This document shows, piece after piece, positions 50,380 through 58,859 of a stretch of 64,000 bases of DNA. The stretch's first letter is position 1; the number at the start of each line of letters is the position of its first letter. Origin of the DNA: Pseudomonadota bacterium (GTDB lineage: Bacteria > Pseudomonadota > Alphaproteobacteria > Rhizobiales > MH13); NCBI GenBank assembly GCA_039024915.1, contig JBCCPK010000001.1, positions 372,001-436,000 on the forward strand, given 5' to 3'. Both the position numbers and the translations under genes were made by a program. The notes under the pieces are model-generated. The model saw only the letters and a program-made list of their open reading frames with translations. It searched no databases and had not been told where the DNA came from.

Positions 50380-51272
50380 TCGCCAAACTGCGCGCTGTTT
50401 CGGTTGCGATTGGCGTCTTTTTGGCCGCTGTCTCTCCGGCGACCGCATGGCAAGTGGAGCCGTTAGCCGCCTTGCCTCGTGCTCTGGGCGCAGAGCGTTG
50501 CGAGCGCGCCCCGAACGGTCTGCCTGATGGCTGCGTCGCTCGCAGCTCAGGCGATGTCGCGCGTGCATGGTACGAAGACCCCACCGACCGCTACCGCCAT
50601 GCCATTCTTGGGGATGCGCTCGAAGCGGCAAGCCTTACTGTCCGAACGAGGAACGGTCAAACGGTGCGGCTTACCCTTCCCGGCGATCAAGTTTTCGAGG
50701 ACCGCACACCGCGTATCGCAGACCTTGATGGTGATGGCCGCATGGAAGTCGTCACCATTCGTTCTTCCGCGCGGGGCGGCGGATCGGTTGCGCTCTTTGG
50801 CGTACGATCCGGAGAGCTGCGCGAGATCGCTTCCGGGCCCTTCATCGGTCGATCCAACCGGTGGTTGAACATCGCCGGGATCGCCGACTTCCTCGGAACC
50901 GGTCGCCAGCAGATTGCTTATGTCGAAACGCCCCATATCGGCGGGGTGCTCAAACTGCTGACCTTCGATGGTACATCCGCTCGCGTCGTCCTGTCCCGTT
51001 CGGGCTTTTCCAACCACGAGATCCGGTCTCGCGAAATGCGGCTGTCCGCCCTCGCCGACCTCAACGGGGATGGACTGCCCGACCTGATCTTGCCGAATAC
51101 GCGACGGACCGCACTGGAACTGGTCACGTTCGCATCCGGTCGTGTGGATTCGCTCGCGAGCATCGCGATGCCCAATACGATCATAGGCCCCGTGGCAGCA
51201 GACGGCACCGGCGGGAACTTTCGCATCCTTGTGCAGCTGAGTGGTGGCCAGGCGGTTGCCGTTCGTCCTTGA
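50376..51272 (+). CDS. Secreted FG-GAP/VCBS-repeat protein
   Basis: A 298-residue protein with a signal peptide (MIAKLRAVSVAIGVFLAAVS, cleavage near ATA-WQ) and a propeller-like body with FG-GAP/VCBS calcium-binding motifs: IADLDGDGRMEVVTI and LADLNGDGLPDLILPN. FLGTGRQQIAYVET is a weaker blade motif. ATG 50376 overlaps the DUF2165 stop; an upstream in-frame start at 50295 is rejected since it lacks the signal peptide at its N-terminus. It likely acts in the periplasm; role unknown. Confidence 0.85.
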   Translation: MIAKLRAVSVAIGVFLAAVSPATAWQVEPLAALPRALGAERCERAPNGLPDGCVARSSGDVARAWYEDPTDRYRHAILGDALEAASLTVRTRNGQTVRLTLPGDQVFEDRTPRIADLDGDGRMEVVTIRSSARGGGSVALFGVRSGELREIASGPFIGRSNRWLNIAGIADFLGTGRQQIAYVETPHIGGVLKLLTFDGTSARVVLSRSGFSNHEIRSREMRLSALADLNGDGLPDLILPNTRRTALELVTFASGRVDSLASIAMPNTIIGPVAADGTGGNFRILVQLSGGQAVAVRP

Positions 51273-51375
51273 CCGCAACGACAGCGCTTTTCACACCAGC
51301 GAAACTTCGCTAGTGAGCCGAAAAAAAGCGATCGCAAATTGATGGACGCGATTGACCAACGGGAGCACCGACGCC

Positions 51376-52875
51376 ATGACATCAATCTCACACTTCATCG
51401 ATGGAGCCCCGGTACCCAGCTCCGGTGAAACGCAGCCGGTTTTCAATCCCGCGACTGGCGAAACCCCGAGCGACGTTGCGCTTGGCGGCGAGCGGGAAGT
51501 GGCTGCTGCCGTCGCTGCCGCGAAAAAAGCTTTTCCCGCCTGGGCATCAACACCAGTTCTGCGGCGTGCGCGTATCCTCGACCGCTTCAAGACCATCTTA
51601 TGGGATCGCATGGATGAGCTTGCTGAGACGATCTCCCGCGAGCACGGCAAGACCCATGATGATGCACTCGGGGAGGTTACGCGCGGCATAGAGGTCGTCG
51701 AATTTGCCGTCGGAGCACCCCATCTTCTGAAGGGCGAATTTTCTGAAAATGTCGGGTCGGGGGTGGATAGCTATGGTCTTCGCCAACCGCTGGGCGTTGT
51801 CGCCGGCATCACCCCGTTCAATTTCCCAGCCATGGTTCCGCTTTGGATGTTCCCGATTGCCATGGTGGCGGGCAACACTTTTGTCCTCAAGCCATCCGAG
51901 CGTGACCCGTCTGCCTCAATGACCCTCGCGGCCTGGCTCAAGGAAGCGGGACTTCCCGACGGCGTCTTTAATGTCGTGCATGGCGGCAAGCCCGCTGTTG
52001 ATGCAATTCTGACGCATCCAGACATCAAGGCTGTTTCGTTCGTCGGTTCGACGCCTATCGCACAGTACATCTACAGCACCGGTACAGCCAATGGGAAACG
52101 GGTCCAGGCATTGGGCGGTGCCAAGAACCACATGGTCATCATGCCCGATGCCGATCTGGACATGGCGGCTTCAGCGCTGATGGGTGCAGCTTTCGGTTCT
52201 GCTGGTGAGCGCTGTATGGCGATCTCCGTGGCGGTCCCGGTGACCGACCAGGTCGCCGACGCATTGGTCGAACGGCTCGCTCCTAAGATCGAAGCGCTCA
52301 AGATTGGGCCGCACACCGATCGCGAGGCCGAGATGGGCCCGTTGGTCACCGCCGATCACCTTGCGAAGGTCAAGGGTTATGTGGATCAGGGCGAACAAGA
52401 GGGCGCGAAGATTGTTGTCGATGGGCGCCCGTTCAATCAGACCGCACAAGGCTACGAAAATGGCTTCTACATGGGCGGGACGCTGATTGATCATGTCACG
52501 CCAGACATGTCGATCTGGAAGGAAGAGATCTTTGGTCCCGTTCTTTCGATTGCTCGACGAAACAGCTACCAGGACGCCGTTGATCTGATCCACGAGCATA
52601 GCTACGCCAACGGTGTGGCGGTTTTTACGCGTGATGGCGATGTTGCCCGCGGCTTCGTCGACGAGATCGAGGTCGGTATGGTTGGCGTCAACGTGCCGAT
52701 CCCCGTCCCGATGGCTTTTCATTCATTTGGTGGCTGGAAAGCATCCATGTTCGGCGACCACGCGATGTATGGTTCTGAAGGCTTTCGCTTCTACACGCGC
52801 CTGAAGACGGTCACGGCGCGCTGGCCCACCGGCATGCGGACCGATCCGGAGTTCACCATGCCAACTCTGGGCTAG
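51376..52875 (+). CDS. mmsA: Methylmalonate-semialdehyde dehydrogenase (CoA-acylating)
   Basis: A 499-residue aldehyde dehydrogenase of the MmsA/IolA type. The cofactor region ITPFNFPAMVPLWMFPIAMV, KPSERDPSA, SFVGSTPIAQYIY and the catalytic cysteine loop GSAGERCMAIS are present. The usual Glu general-base motif is replaced by GGAKNH, as in CoA-dependent methylmalonate-semialdehyde dehydrogenases. It turns methylmalonate or malonate semialdehyde into propionyl- or acetyl-CoA in valine and inositol breakdown. ATG 51376 has GGGAG upstream. It stands alone; the nearby purU is 90 bases downstream. Confidence 0.93.
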   Translation: MTSISHFIDGAPVPSSGETQPVFNPATGETPSDVALGGEREVAAAVAAAKKAFPAWASTPVLRRARILDRFKTILWDRMDELAETISREHGKTHDDALGEVTRGIEVVEFAVGAPHLLKGEFSENVGSGVDSYGLRQPLGVVAGITPFNFPAMVPLWMFPIAMVAGNTFVLKPSERDPSASMTLAAWLKEAGLPDGVFNVVHGGKPAVDAILTHPDIKAVSFVGSTPIAQYIYSTGTANGKRVQALGGAKNHMVIMPDADLDMAASALMGAAFGSAGERCMAISVAVPVTDQVADALVERLAPKIEALKIGPHTDREAEMGPLVTADHLAKVKGYVDQGEQEGAKIVVDGRPFNQTAQGYENGFYMGGTLIDHVTPDMSIWKEEIFGPVLSIARRNSYQDAVDLIHEHSYANGVAVFTRDGDVARGFVDEIEVGMVGVNVPIPVPMAFHSFGGWKASMFGDHAMYGSEGFRFYTRLKTVTARWPTGMRTDPEFTMPTLG

Positions 52876-52965
52876 ACAGACAGAATTTCCGATCGCAGCC
52901 CTGTGATGGCCACCGCGCAGGCCGGTAACCCGCGCCGAGCCCAAACCAACTCAATTGATCCTACC

Positions 52966-53829
52966 ATGACATCACCGACCGTTTCCGACCTGATCCTGAC
53001 GATTTCGTGCGCCGATCGCAAAGGTATCGTCGGCGCTGTCGGCGCATCAATTACGGCGCAAGACTGCAACATCGTCGAGAGCGCTCAGTTTTTTGATCAA
53101 GGTTCGGGCGGCTTTTTCATGCGGGTTCGCCTGACGCCGCCAGATCAGCACGGACCTGAAGCGTTTGCCCGGGGCTTCGAACCGGTCGCGACTGCCTATG
53201 GAATGACGTTCAAAGTCACCGACGTCTCGAAGAAGCCACGGGTCATCCTGATGGTTTCAAAGACCGGCCACTGCCTCAATGACCTGCTGTACCGTTGGCA
53301 GGTCGGGCAGCTGGAGATGGATCTGGTTGCGGTTGTCTCAAACCACGAGACGTGGCGCAGGCGGGTCGAAGCCGAAGGCATTTGCTTCGTTCATCTTCCG
53401 ATTTCGGCGCACAACAAGCTGGAGCAGGAGGCGACGCTCGAAGCGTTAATGGAAGCCGAGCGCGTCGACCTTGTGGTGCTCGCCCGCTACATGCAGATAC
53501 TGTCCCCGGAGCTTGCCGAGCGCCATGCGGGCAAGATCATCAACATCCATCACTCATTTCTGCCCAGCTTCAAGGGTGCGCGGCCGTATCAACGGGCGCA
53601 TGAGCGTGGCGTGAAGCTCATCGGGGCTACGGCCCACTACGTGACGGCAGACCTCGATGAGGGACCAATTATCGAACAGGACGTCACCCGCGTTGACCAC
53701 GCCATGACCTCTGCCGAGTTCGTCGCCGCCGGGCGCGACGTTGAAAGCCAAGTCCTTGCGAGGGCCGTTCGTTCGCATCTCGAACAGCGGATTCTGATCA
53801 ACGGTAGCAAGACTATCGTGTTTCGCTGA
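52966..53829 (+). CDS. purU: Formyltetrahydrofolate deformylase
   Basis: A 287-residue enzyme with an N-terminal ACT domain (LILTISCADRKGIVGAVGAS; NIVESAQFFD) and a formyltransferase-type hydrolase domain. Motifs: VSKTGHCLNDLLYRW, VVSNHETWRR, YMQILSPELAERHAGKIINI with Asn-His of INIHHSFLPSFKGARPY, and the catalytic Asp in TADLDEGPIIEQD. It releases formate from 10-formyl-THF. ATG 52966 begins at the ACT domain; a longer start at 52903 is less likely. Some PurU homologues serve methoxy-compound demethylation, but no such genes are seen here. Confidence 0.94.
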   Translation: MTSPTVSDLILTISCADRKGIVGAVGASITAQDCNIVESAQFFDQGSGGFFMRVRLTPPDQHGPEAFARGFEPVATAYGMTFKVTDVSKKPRVILMVSKTGHCLNDLLYRWQVGQLEMDLVAVVSNHETWRRRVEAEGICFVHLPISAHNKLEQEATLEALMEAERVDLVVLARYMQILSPELAERHAGKIINIHHSFLPSFKGARPYQRAHERGVKLIGATAHYVTADLDEGPIIEQDVTRVDHAMTSAEFVAAGRDVESQVLARAVRSHLEQRILINGSKTIVFR

Positions 53830-54039
53830 TCCGTCCCGAGCCTGATCTGCACGATAGAGCCGGACTATTTCCGACACGGCTTAAGTCGGGCTTCACTTTT
53901 TTTGTGCAATGCAGCATAAGCATGACGTAAATCAATTCGTGCGTCCCACCGATGCTTCAGGACAAGCGTATTGAAACCGGTTCGAGCAATCTGATCAGAC
54001 CAGAAGTGCTTCACCGCCCCGCAAAAAGAGGAAGCCAAG

Positions 54040-54438
54040 GTGGACATCCGAACCGTCACGGAGAGCTTTGCAGTCAGCCCTCAGATCAAGGTGTCCGATG
54101 TGGGAGCAATCGCTGACGCGGGCTTCTCAGTCATTATCTGCAATCGTCCAGATGAGGAGGAGCACGGCCAGCCGACAGTTGCTGATATCGAAGCAGCCGC
54201 CCGCGACGCTGGGCTCGACTTCCATCATCTGCCCATAGCATCCGGCATGTTCGGACCGCAGCACGTTGCACAGATGGAGAGTCTGCTGGATTCCGCAGAT
54301 GGTGGGGTTCTTGCCTATTGTCGTTCAGGGACCCGTTCCATCATGCTCTGGGCGTTTCAGGAAATCCGCAAGCGGCCTCGTGATGAGGTTCTAAATGATG
54401 CCGCTGCGGCTGGTTACGATTTGTCTCAACAGCTTTGA
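54040..54438 (+). CDS. TIGR01244-type phosphatase/sulfurtransferase-like protein
   Basis: A 132-residue protein of the beta-lactamase-hydrolase-like/DSP phosphatase group. The active-site loop is AYCRSGTRSIMLWA (CxxGxRS), preceded by SVIICNRPDEEEHGQP and the FHHLPIASGMF motif. Homologues are found alone or fused to persulfide dioxygenases, where they relate to sulfide metabolism. The start is GTG at 54040, behind an AGAGGAAG sequence. It converges with the lysis cassette; their stops abut. Confidence 0.85.
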   Translation: MDIRTVTESFAVSPQIKVSDVGAIADAGFSVIICNRPDEEEHGQPTVADIEAAARDAGLDFHHLPIASGMFGPQHVAQMESLLDSADGGVLAYCRSGTRSIMLWAFQEIRKRPRDEVLNDAAAAGYDLSQQL

Positions 54439-54714
54439 TTATCCGCTGTGGCCGCCACATAGCTCCCGGTGCACCGCTCGGTACACCGCGAGATCAAGTA
54501 TGAACTGCCCATAGCCATCTGGTACCTGGCCACCGTTCACGGTCGGCACCCGCAGGTATTGCCGTACGCCTTCGCTAACCTCAATCGATGGTAAGCTGCA
54601 CAGCGCAGGCGGCACGATGACCTGATCTGACTTCGGCATGCCAGCACATCCAGCAAGCCAAACCGCGCATATGGCGGCTAGCAGCAGGCGGCTAAACACG
54701 GTCGATAAGGTCAT
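54439..54714 (-). CDS. Small lipoprotein, possible outer-membrane spanin (Rz1-like)
   Basis: A 91-residue protein with a lipoprotein signal sequence (SRLLLAAICAVWLAGCAGM; lipobox LAGC, lipidated Cys at about residue 25). A short mature part contains two further cysteines (PALCSLPSIEV; RELCGGHSG). It overlaps the preceding 69-residue membrane-protein gene by 23 bases. Rz/Rz1 spanin genes of phages have this type of overlapping arrangement after a holin and endolysin. The mature part is not Pro-rich as in lambda Rz1, so the spanin call is tentative. ATG 54714 is chosen because it precedes the signal sequence. Confidence 0.55.
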   Translation of the reverse strand: MTLSTVFSRLLLAAICAVWLAGCAGMPKSDQVIVPPALCSLPSIEVSEGVRQYLRVPTVNGGQVPDGYGQFILDLAVYRAVHRELCGGHSG

Positions 54715-54901
54715 CAAGGTGTTCGACCCGTGAGAGCCTTCGCCGATTGCTGGAGACGCTGACGTCCACATGCCTTTGCACCGACCCAAGGTCTCGGCTT
54801 GCGCTGCGATGTGCGGATGATTGGCGTTGCGCCCAGTGTTTGAGTTGCTCGAGCAGCACCCCTGCCAAGGCAACGAGCAGCGCGACAAGCAAGTCGCTCA
54901 T
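54692..54901 (-). CDS. Small membrane protein, possible inner-membrane spanin (Rz-like)
   Basis: A 69-residue protein with one N-terminal TM segment (LLVALLVALAGVLLEQL) followed by a basic, probably helical tail (HWAQRQSSAHRSASRDLG; VSVSSNRRRLSRVEHLDDLI). It starts in ATGA overlap with the holin-like gene and overlaps the lipoprotein gene downstream. One TM followed by a helical periplasmic arm is the layout of phage i-spanins, though this protein is shorter than most. The call rests on order and topology, not on recognised sequence similarity. Confidence 0.5.
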   Translation of the reverse strand: MSDLLVALLVALAGVLLEQLKHWAQRQSSAHRSASRDLGSVQRHVDVSVSSNRRRLSRVEHLDDLIDRV

Positions 54902-55371
54902 CGCACTTTTGCCGGCTGATGTGTGTTCATCAGGTGCAGCAAGTCAGGGCTAAGATGCGCACGGATCAAGCGGTCAAGCGTCTCGTCGTTCAGGCCAAAA
55001 TGCGCCAGTGCATCAGGCATAAGCTGTTCCAGATAAATGGCGGTCTCGGCCACCAGCCGGCTCTCAACATCAAGCACAGCCCGCTGCTTGAGTTCATCGC
55101 GCACAAGCGATGCTGCGTGCCGGACCCCACGTTCCACCGCTTGCTGCAGAGCCTCGGCATGCCCGCGATCAAGTTTCAGGCCCAACAGACGATTGAGGCG
55201 TGACGTTACCCAACCGACAATGAGCGCCGCAAATCCCACAACGAGTGTTTCAATGAACGGAAAGGCCAGATCAACAGCCCACCCGAACTCAACCGGCGTG
55301 GCAGATGCAGTGTCTGGGAAGAGGGGCAGCGCCGCACATAGGGCAACGGCGAGTTGTGACGGGGTCCTCAT
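54898..55371 (-). CDS. Holin-like membrane protein (LLH-type candidate)
   Basis: A 157-residue protein with an N-terminal hydrophobic/signal-like segment (LAVALCAALPLFPDTASA), a TM helix (FIETLVVGFAALIVGWVTSRL) and a long helical tail including GHAEALQQAVERGVRHAASL. This tail pattern after a TM is reminiscent of Holin_LLH proteins. ATG 55371 has a strong AGGAG and overlaps the endolysin stop (ATGA). The role as holin is inferred mainly from coupling to a TIGR02594-type endolysin gene. Confidence 0.6.
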   Translation of the reverse strand: MRTPSQLAVALCAALPLFPDTASATPVEFGWAVDLAFPFIETLVVGFAALIVGWVTSRLNRLLGLKLDRGHAEALQQAVERGVRHAASLVRDELKQRAVLDVESRLVAETAIYLEQLMPDALAHFGLNDETLDRLIRAHLSPDLLHLMNTHQPAKVR

Positions 55372-55850
55372 GGACGAGTCTCCTGGTTCAGAAAGCTTTT
55401 TGTCCGCAGTTCGGTTTGGGTAGGAACGCTCGCCGGCCAGCGCAAACCGAGCAGCTTCGAGCGTGGATACGCGCTGCACGTCACGGCGTCGGATTGGTTG
55501 CCACCCAGAATATCGAGATGTGTGGCCGTTGATCCGACCACGAAACCAACATGGCCTTGCCACGTTGATCGCCCACGGCGGAAGACCGCGACCGCACCGC
55601 GCTCGGGCGTATACAAGGCGCGTCCCCATTTTAGGAATGAGCGCGCCGTCAGTTTGCCGGTCCCAACATGGCCGGCCTGCTTCAGGACCGCATTTGCAAA
55701 GGCCGCGCACCACGGGGTCTCGTCGTCGCGAAACCCAGGAAAGCCGGCCAGCTTAAAGAACGCCACAATCGCGGGGTTGTGGCGCGCGCCTGCCCATTCC
55801 TTGGTGCCCAGGTGGAGTTGGGCCTGTTCGAGCCACAGGGGATCGCTCAT
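55368..55850 (-). CDS. TIGR02594-type phage endolysin (NlpC/P60-CHAP-like)
   Basis: A 160-residue hydrolase beginning WLEQAQLHLGTKEWAGARHN. The catalytic cysteine block is DDETPWCAAFANAVLKQAGH, followed by ARSFLKWG, RGAVAVFRRG and the histidine block WQGHVGFVVG, ending with a late Asn in LGGNQSD. This is the pattern of TIGR02594-type cell-wall hydrolases found in prophages and gene transfer agents. It has no signal peptide, so it needs a holin for release. It is first in a four-gene coupled cassette with an AGGAG ribosome-binding site. Confidence 0.85.
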   Translation of the reverse strand: MSDPLWLEQAQLHLGTKEWAGARHNPAIVAFFKLAGFPGFRDDETPWCAAFANAVLKQAGHVGTGKLTARSFLKWGRALYTPERGAVAVFRRGRSTWQGHVGFVVGSTATHLDILGGNQSDAVTCSAYPRSKLLGLRWPASVPTQTELRTKSFLNQETRP

Positions 55851-55938
55851 GATGTCTCCTCAAATGAACCGAGCCGCACTGGCTCGATGAGGAGGACAAG
55901 CTGATGGGAGCTTTAGGTACTGAGGAAAGAAACGGCAG

Positions 55939-57081
55939 TTATGCCCGCTTCTCGTCCATCTGGGTCCCTTGCGGCGGCGACGCGATCGCCTTGTCGCCAG
56001 AGGGCGCTTGCGCCACCTGCATCATACCCAGGCGCTGGAAAACAAGCGGGGCAAGGAGCGCGATCAGCAGGAAGCGCGCAAGATGATGGGCGGCAACAAA
56101 AGCTGGATCAAGGTCTAGCGCAAAGGCCAGAACCACCATCGCCTCCAGCCCGCCGGGAGCGAACGCCAGCAGCAGTTTCAGCACTTCAAGGCCAGTGATA
56201 GCGGCCGTGGCAAGGGCCATCGCCGCAGCTATTGTCGCCCCGATTGCAAAGCTTTCCAGCGAGACAACCAGGATGCCGGCGAGCGCGGACCAAGTAACGG
56301 ACAAAAAACGGGTCCCGATCATGGTGCCCAGCACCACAAAGCCACAAACCGTGACCACTTCGGGGATGACACCATTGATCAGACCGAAGCCGTGCAACGC
56401 AGCGCTGGCCGCAAGTCCACCCACGAGAAGTCCAGCCGGTACAGACAACAGATGCGCGAGAATGGCAGCACCGATGCCACCGACCGCCAATAGCAACGCC
56501 CCATCAAGCCCAATCAACAGGGTTTCCGCGACCTGAGCTGGGGCCGGGTCGCTCAACCAGACAGCGGCGACAGGCAAGACGGCAACAAGCATAGCGACGC
56601 GCGTGGATTGCAGGGTTGCGACGCGGGGTATGTCGGCTTTCGTGGACGGGGCAAGCGCGAGCAGGAAACTCAACGCGCCGGGCAATGCCGACAGCATGGC
56701 TGTGGGGGCGTCCCACTTTGCGCGGCGGGTGAGAAAGAAGAATATCGCGCCTGCAATGATCGGGACGGACACCGCCACCAAAGCCAGCGAGACCGGCCAG
56801 CTTGGAAGCCGAGCGAGCGTTTCAGGTGTGACGCCCGCACCCATCGAGACGCCGATGCACACGAATGCCACCGAGACAAGCGGCACCGGCAAGCGCGTCG
56901 GCATTCCCGACAATGCCGCCGATGCGACCGCCAGCATAGAACCGGTGATCCACGCACCTGGCAGCCCTGTAAGCGCCATCAGGCCGCCGCCGGCGGCCCC
57001 GGTGATCAGCGTCGCCCATGTCCAACGACCACGCCGAAAAGCGGCAAGAAAACGCTTAGGGTGCCACCCGATTGCCTTCAT
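55939..57081 (-). CDS. AbrB-family (duplicated) membrane protein
   Basis: A 380-residue polytopic membrane protein with about ten TM segments in two similar halves. Each half carries the AbrB pattern of a small-residue-rich helix followed by LPGAWITGSMLAVA-like sequence (LTGLPGAWITGSMLAVASAA; VPAGLLVGGLAASAALH). TAMLSALPGALSFLLALA and AFAPGGLEAMVVLAFALDLDP are the repeated PGG/PGA motifs. The family (once called AmoA-like) is a putative regulator-transporter of unknown substrate. It does not overlap its neighbours. The ~300 bases upstream (57082-57379) show no gene or clear signal. Confidence 0.85.
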   Translation of the reverse strand: MKAIGWHPKRFLAAFRRGRWTWATLITGAAGGGLMALTGLPGAWITGSMLAVASAALSGMPTRLPVPLVSVAFVCIGVSMGAGVTPETLARLPSWPVSLALVAVSVPIIAGAIFFFLTRRAKWDAPTAMLSALPGALSFLLALAPSTKADIPRVATLQSTRVAMLVAVLPVAAVWLSDPAPAQVAETLLIGLDGALLLAVGGIGAAILAHLLSVPAGLLVGGLAASAALHGFGLINGVIPEVVTVCGFVVLGTMIGTRFLSVTWSALAGILVVSLESFAIGATIAAAMALATAAITGLEVLKLLLAFAPGGLEAMVVLAFALDLDPAFVAAHHLARFLLIALLAPLVFQRLGMMQVAQAPSGDKAIASPPQGTQMDEKRA

Positions 57082-57379
57082 TGTATCGCGGGCCGGCGAT
57101 GCCAGCGCCTCTGCACGTCGCGCACTGTTTCAGGTTGGGGCGTGGGCATGCGGCTTCATAGGGCTAAATGATACGGCAGCAAACTTGGATGTTTGGCCGA
57201 ATGCGTGCGAGCGCTCAGCGCAGCGGTGCGTGCCAAAGGTAAAATGGGCGCGGTCGTTTCACACCTTCTCCAAACCAGAGCAAGCGGTGCAATACACACA
57301 CAGCGACATATAAAGACTAGCTTATCAGAGCGCTGCACCAACACGGGGCGTTGCGCTCACGCCCGCGGGATCGCGACAC

Positions 57380-58111
57380 CTAGGTCTCGTCGGCGTGTAT
57401 CCCGGTCAGCTGGCACAAGGAACATATCCGGTTGATAACAACTTGGTCATGGCGCTCGAGCCTGATGACGCCCTTACGCTTCATGTCGGAGATGACCCGG
57501 CTCACAGTCTCGATCGTCAGCCCGAGATAATCCGCGATTTCCTGCCGGGTCATATTCAGAACCACGCGGCCTTCGTCACGATTAGGATCACTTGGTCCGG
57601 GGCAGCTGTCGGTTCCCCTGTCGGGTACGAATCGCATCAGGAAGGTGGCCACGCGCTCATAAGCCGACTTCCGGCCCAACAAAACCGCATGGTTGTGCAT
57701 GGCTGAAACCTGCTGCAAAGCGCAACGTGTGAGATGCGACTGGGCGGCACTTGATTGCTCAACCTCACGCCGGTTGAAAACCGTCAAAACCGTCAGGACC
57801 AGCGTTTCAGCGGAACAATCATGGTAGGCGTCCAGATTGAAACCGAACAGGTCCCCGGGACCGAGCACCTCCACAACTTGCCGCCTGCCGTCCGGCAGCA
57901 GCTTGTAAAGCATGACTGAACCCGACGTGATTTCGTAGATATGGGCTGCTTGATCGCCTTCAAAGTACACCATGTGGTGCGCTTCACATGTCTGCTGGCG
58001 GGTTGTTCGCGACTGCCGCAAACCCTCCCATCCGACATCCGGTGGCAACGGGTTGCCGCTCAGAGCGCCATCGAGTGTTCCGACCTCATGGCTCAACTGG
58101 CTAAGCGGCAT
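57380..58111 (-). CDS. fixK: Crp/Fnr-family regulator, FixK-like
   Basis: A ~243-residue regulator with a cyclic-nucleotide-binding-type sensor barrel (HHMVYFEGDQAAHIYEITSG; LGPGDLFGFNLDAYHDCSAE) and a C-terminal helix-turn-helix (LNMTRQEIADYLGLTIETVS then RVISDMKRKG). The recognition helix is that of FNR/FixK proteins, which bind TTGAT-N4-ATCAA boxes. It lacks the N-terminal Cys cluster of oxygen-sensing FNR, as FixK proteins do. A CSLCQLTG motif sits near the C-terminus. ATG 58111 (AAAGGA upstream) is preferred over GTG 58126. It is followed by fixJ and fixL on the same strand and should be activated by FixJ under low oxygen. Confidence 0.85.
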   Translation of the reverse strand: MPLSQLSHEVGTLDGALSGNPLPPDVGWEGLRQSRTTRQQTCEAHHMVYFEGDQAAHIYEITSGSVMLYKLLPDGRRQVVEVLGPGDLFGFNLDAYHDCSAETLVLTVLTVFNRREVEQSSAAQSHLTRCALQQVSAMHNHAVLLGRKSAYERVATFLMRFVPDRGTDSCPGPSDPNRDEGRVVLNMTRQEIADYLGLTIETVSRVISDMKRKGVIRLERHDQVVINRICSLCQLTGIHADET

Positions 58112-58260
58112 GCCGTATCCTTTCACGTTCCCTCGGCCTTTTTCGTCTTGGCCCGGGCTGCGCGTAAGGCACAGATAGCGAGGGCTGCGAACTACATGCC
58201 GTTATAAGCGGAAGGTTATCGGTTACGGCGGACGATGGCACCTTGGCTGAGACCCGCTCG

Positions 58261-58279
58261 GGCTTAATACGTATAAGCC
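58261..58279. repeat. Inverted repeat upstream of fixK (possible FixJ site)
   Basis: GGCTTA-ATACGTA-TAAGCC: 6-bp arms around a 7-base centre that contains TACGTA. It lies about 150 bases before fixK. FixJ-type activators bind motifs containing TACGTA in known fixK promoters, so it may be a FixJ site. Binding is inferred. Confidence 0.5.
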
Positions 58280-58361
58280 TTGGCCGATATGGTGCCACAT
58301 ATTGGATGCTGCAGGTTGCTCCAGCTTGGCGACGCCAACACACGATGGAACGCTGCCGGCG

Positions 58362-58712
58362 TTAGAAGTAGATCGCCAGCTCGTTGGCCGAAAGCGGCTT
58401 GCGCAGGAGATCGACCCGCGGCATGCCTTCCAGAAATTCGCGGATCGCGGTCTGTGATTGGCCTGTGATGGCCAACACGCGTGGAGGATCAGCAAGAGCG
58501 TTGAGCCAATCGATCACCCGCGTTCCGTCGATGCCAGGAAGCCCAATATCGACGATAACCATGTCTTCTCCACCCGGGACGGGCGCCGCGAAGAAGCTCT
58601 CTGCATCATGATAGGTGCAGATGGGGTAGCCCATCTGTTTGACGAACGTGGCGATCGCATCGCACACCGCAGGATCATCTTCGAGTATGATAACAGTCAC
58701 GGTAGGGGGCAC
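58362..58712 (-). CDS. Single-domain response regulator (receiver only)
   Basis: A 116-residue CheY-like receiver with no output domain. The acidic pocket EDD (residues 11-13), the phospho-acceptor Asp55 in MVIVDIGLPGIDG, the AITGQS threonine and the LLRKPLS lysine are all present. It lies between fixJ and fixK on the same strand. A receiver of this kind could take phosphate from FixL and modulate FixJ, as a phosphate sink. The first codon may be GTG 58712 or GTG 58700. Confidence 0.85.
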   Translation of the reverse strand: MPPTVTVIILEDDPAVCDAIATFVKQMGYPICTYHDAESFFAAPVPGGEDMVIVDIGLPGIDGTRVIDWLNALADPPRVLAITGQSQTAIREFLEGMPRVDLLRKPLSANELAIYF

Positions 58713-58859
58713 CTATACATCCATGGGACGCATTGCATACGCACGCGCGCCGAAACGGACCACACCGTCATTTGGTTGGTCGTAGTATGGGGTTTGCAGC
58801 GCAGCTCAGGAATTAGGGCAAGCGCTTAGCGCATACTTCGTACAGGCGATTACGTGCAC

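Noticed and set aside
51376-52875. The aldehyde dehydrogenase as 2-oxoglutarate-semialdehyde dehydrogenase completing the hexarate route
   Set aside because: The GGAKNH motif and overall sequence match CoA-acylating methylmalonate-semialdehyde dehydrogenase, and the gene is not near the hexarate operon.
53830-54039. Possible terminator with T-run after purU
   Set aside because: The only stem before the TTTTTTT run is about 5 bp with a long loop and an offset of several bases, too weak to call.
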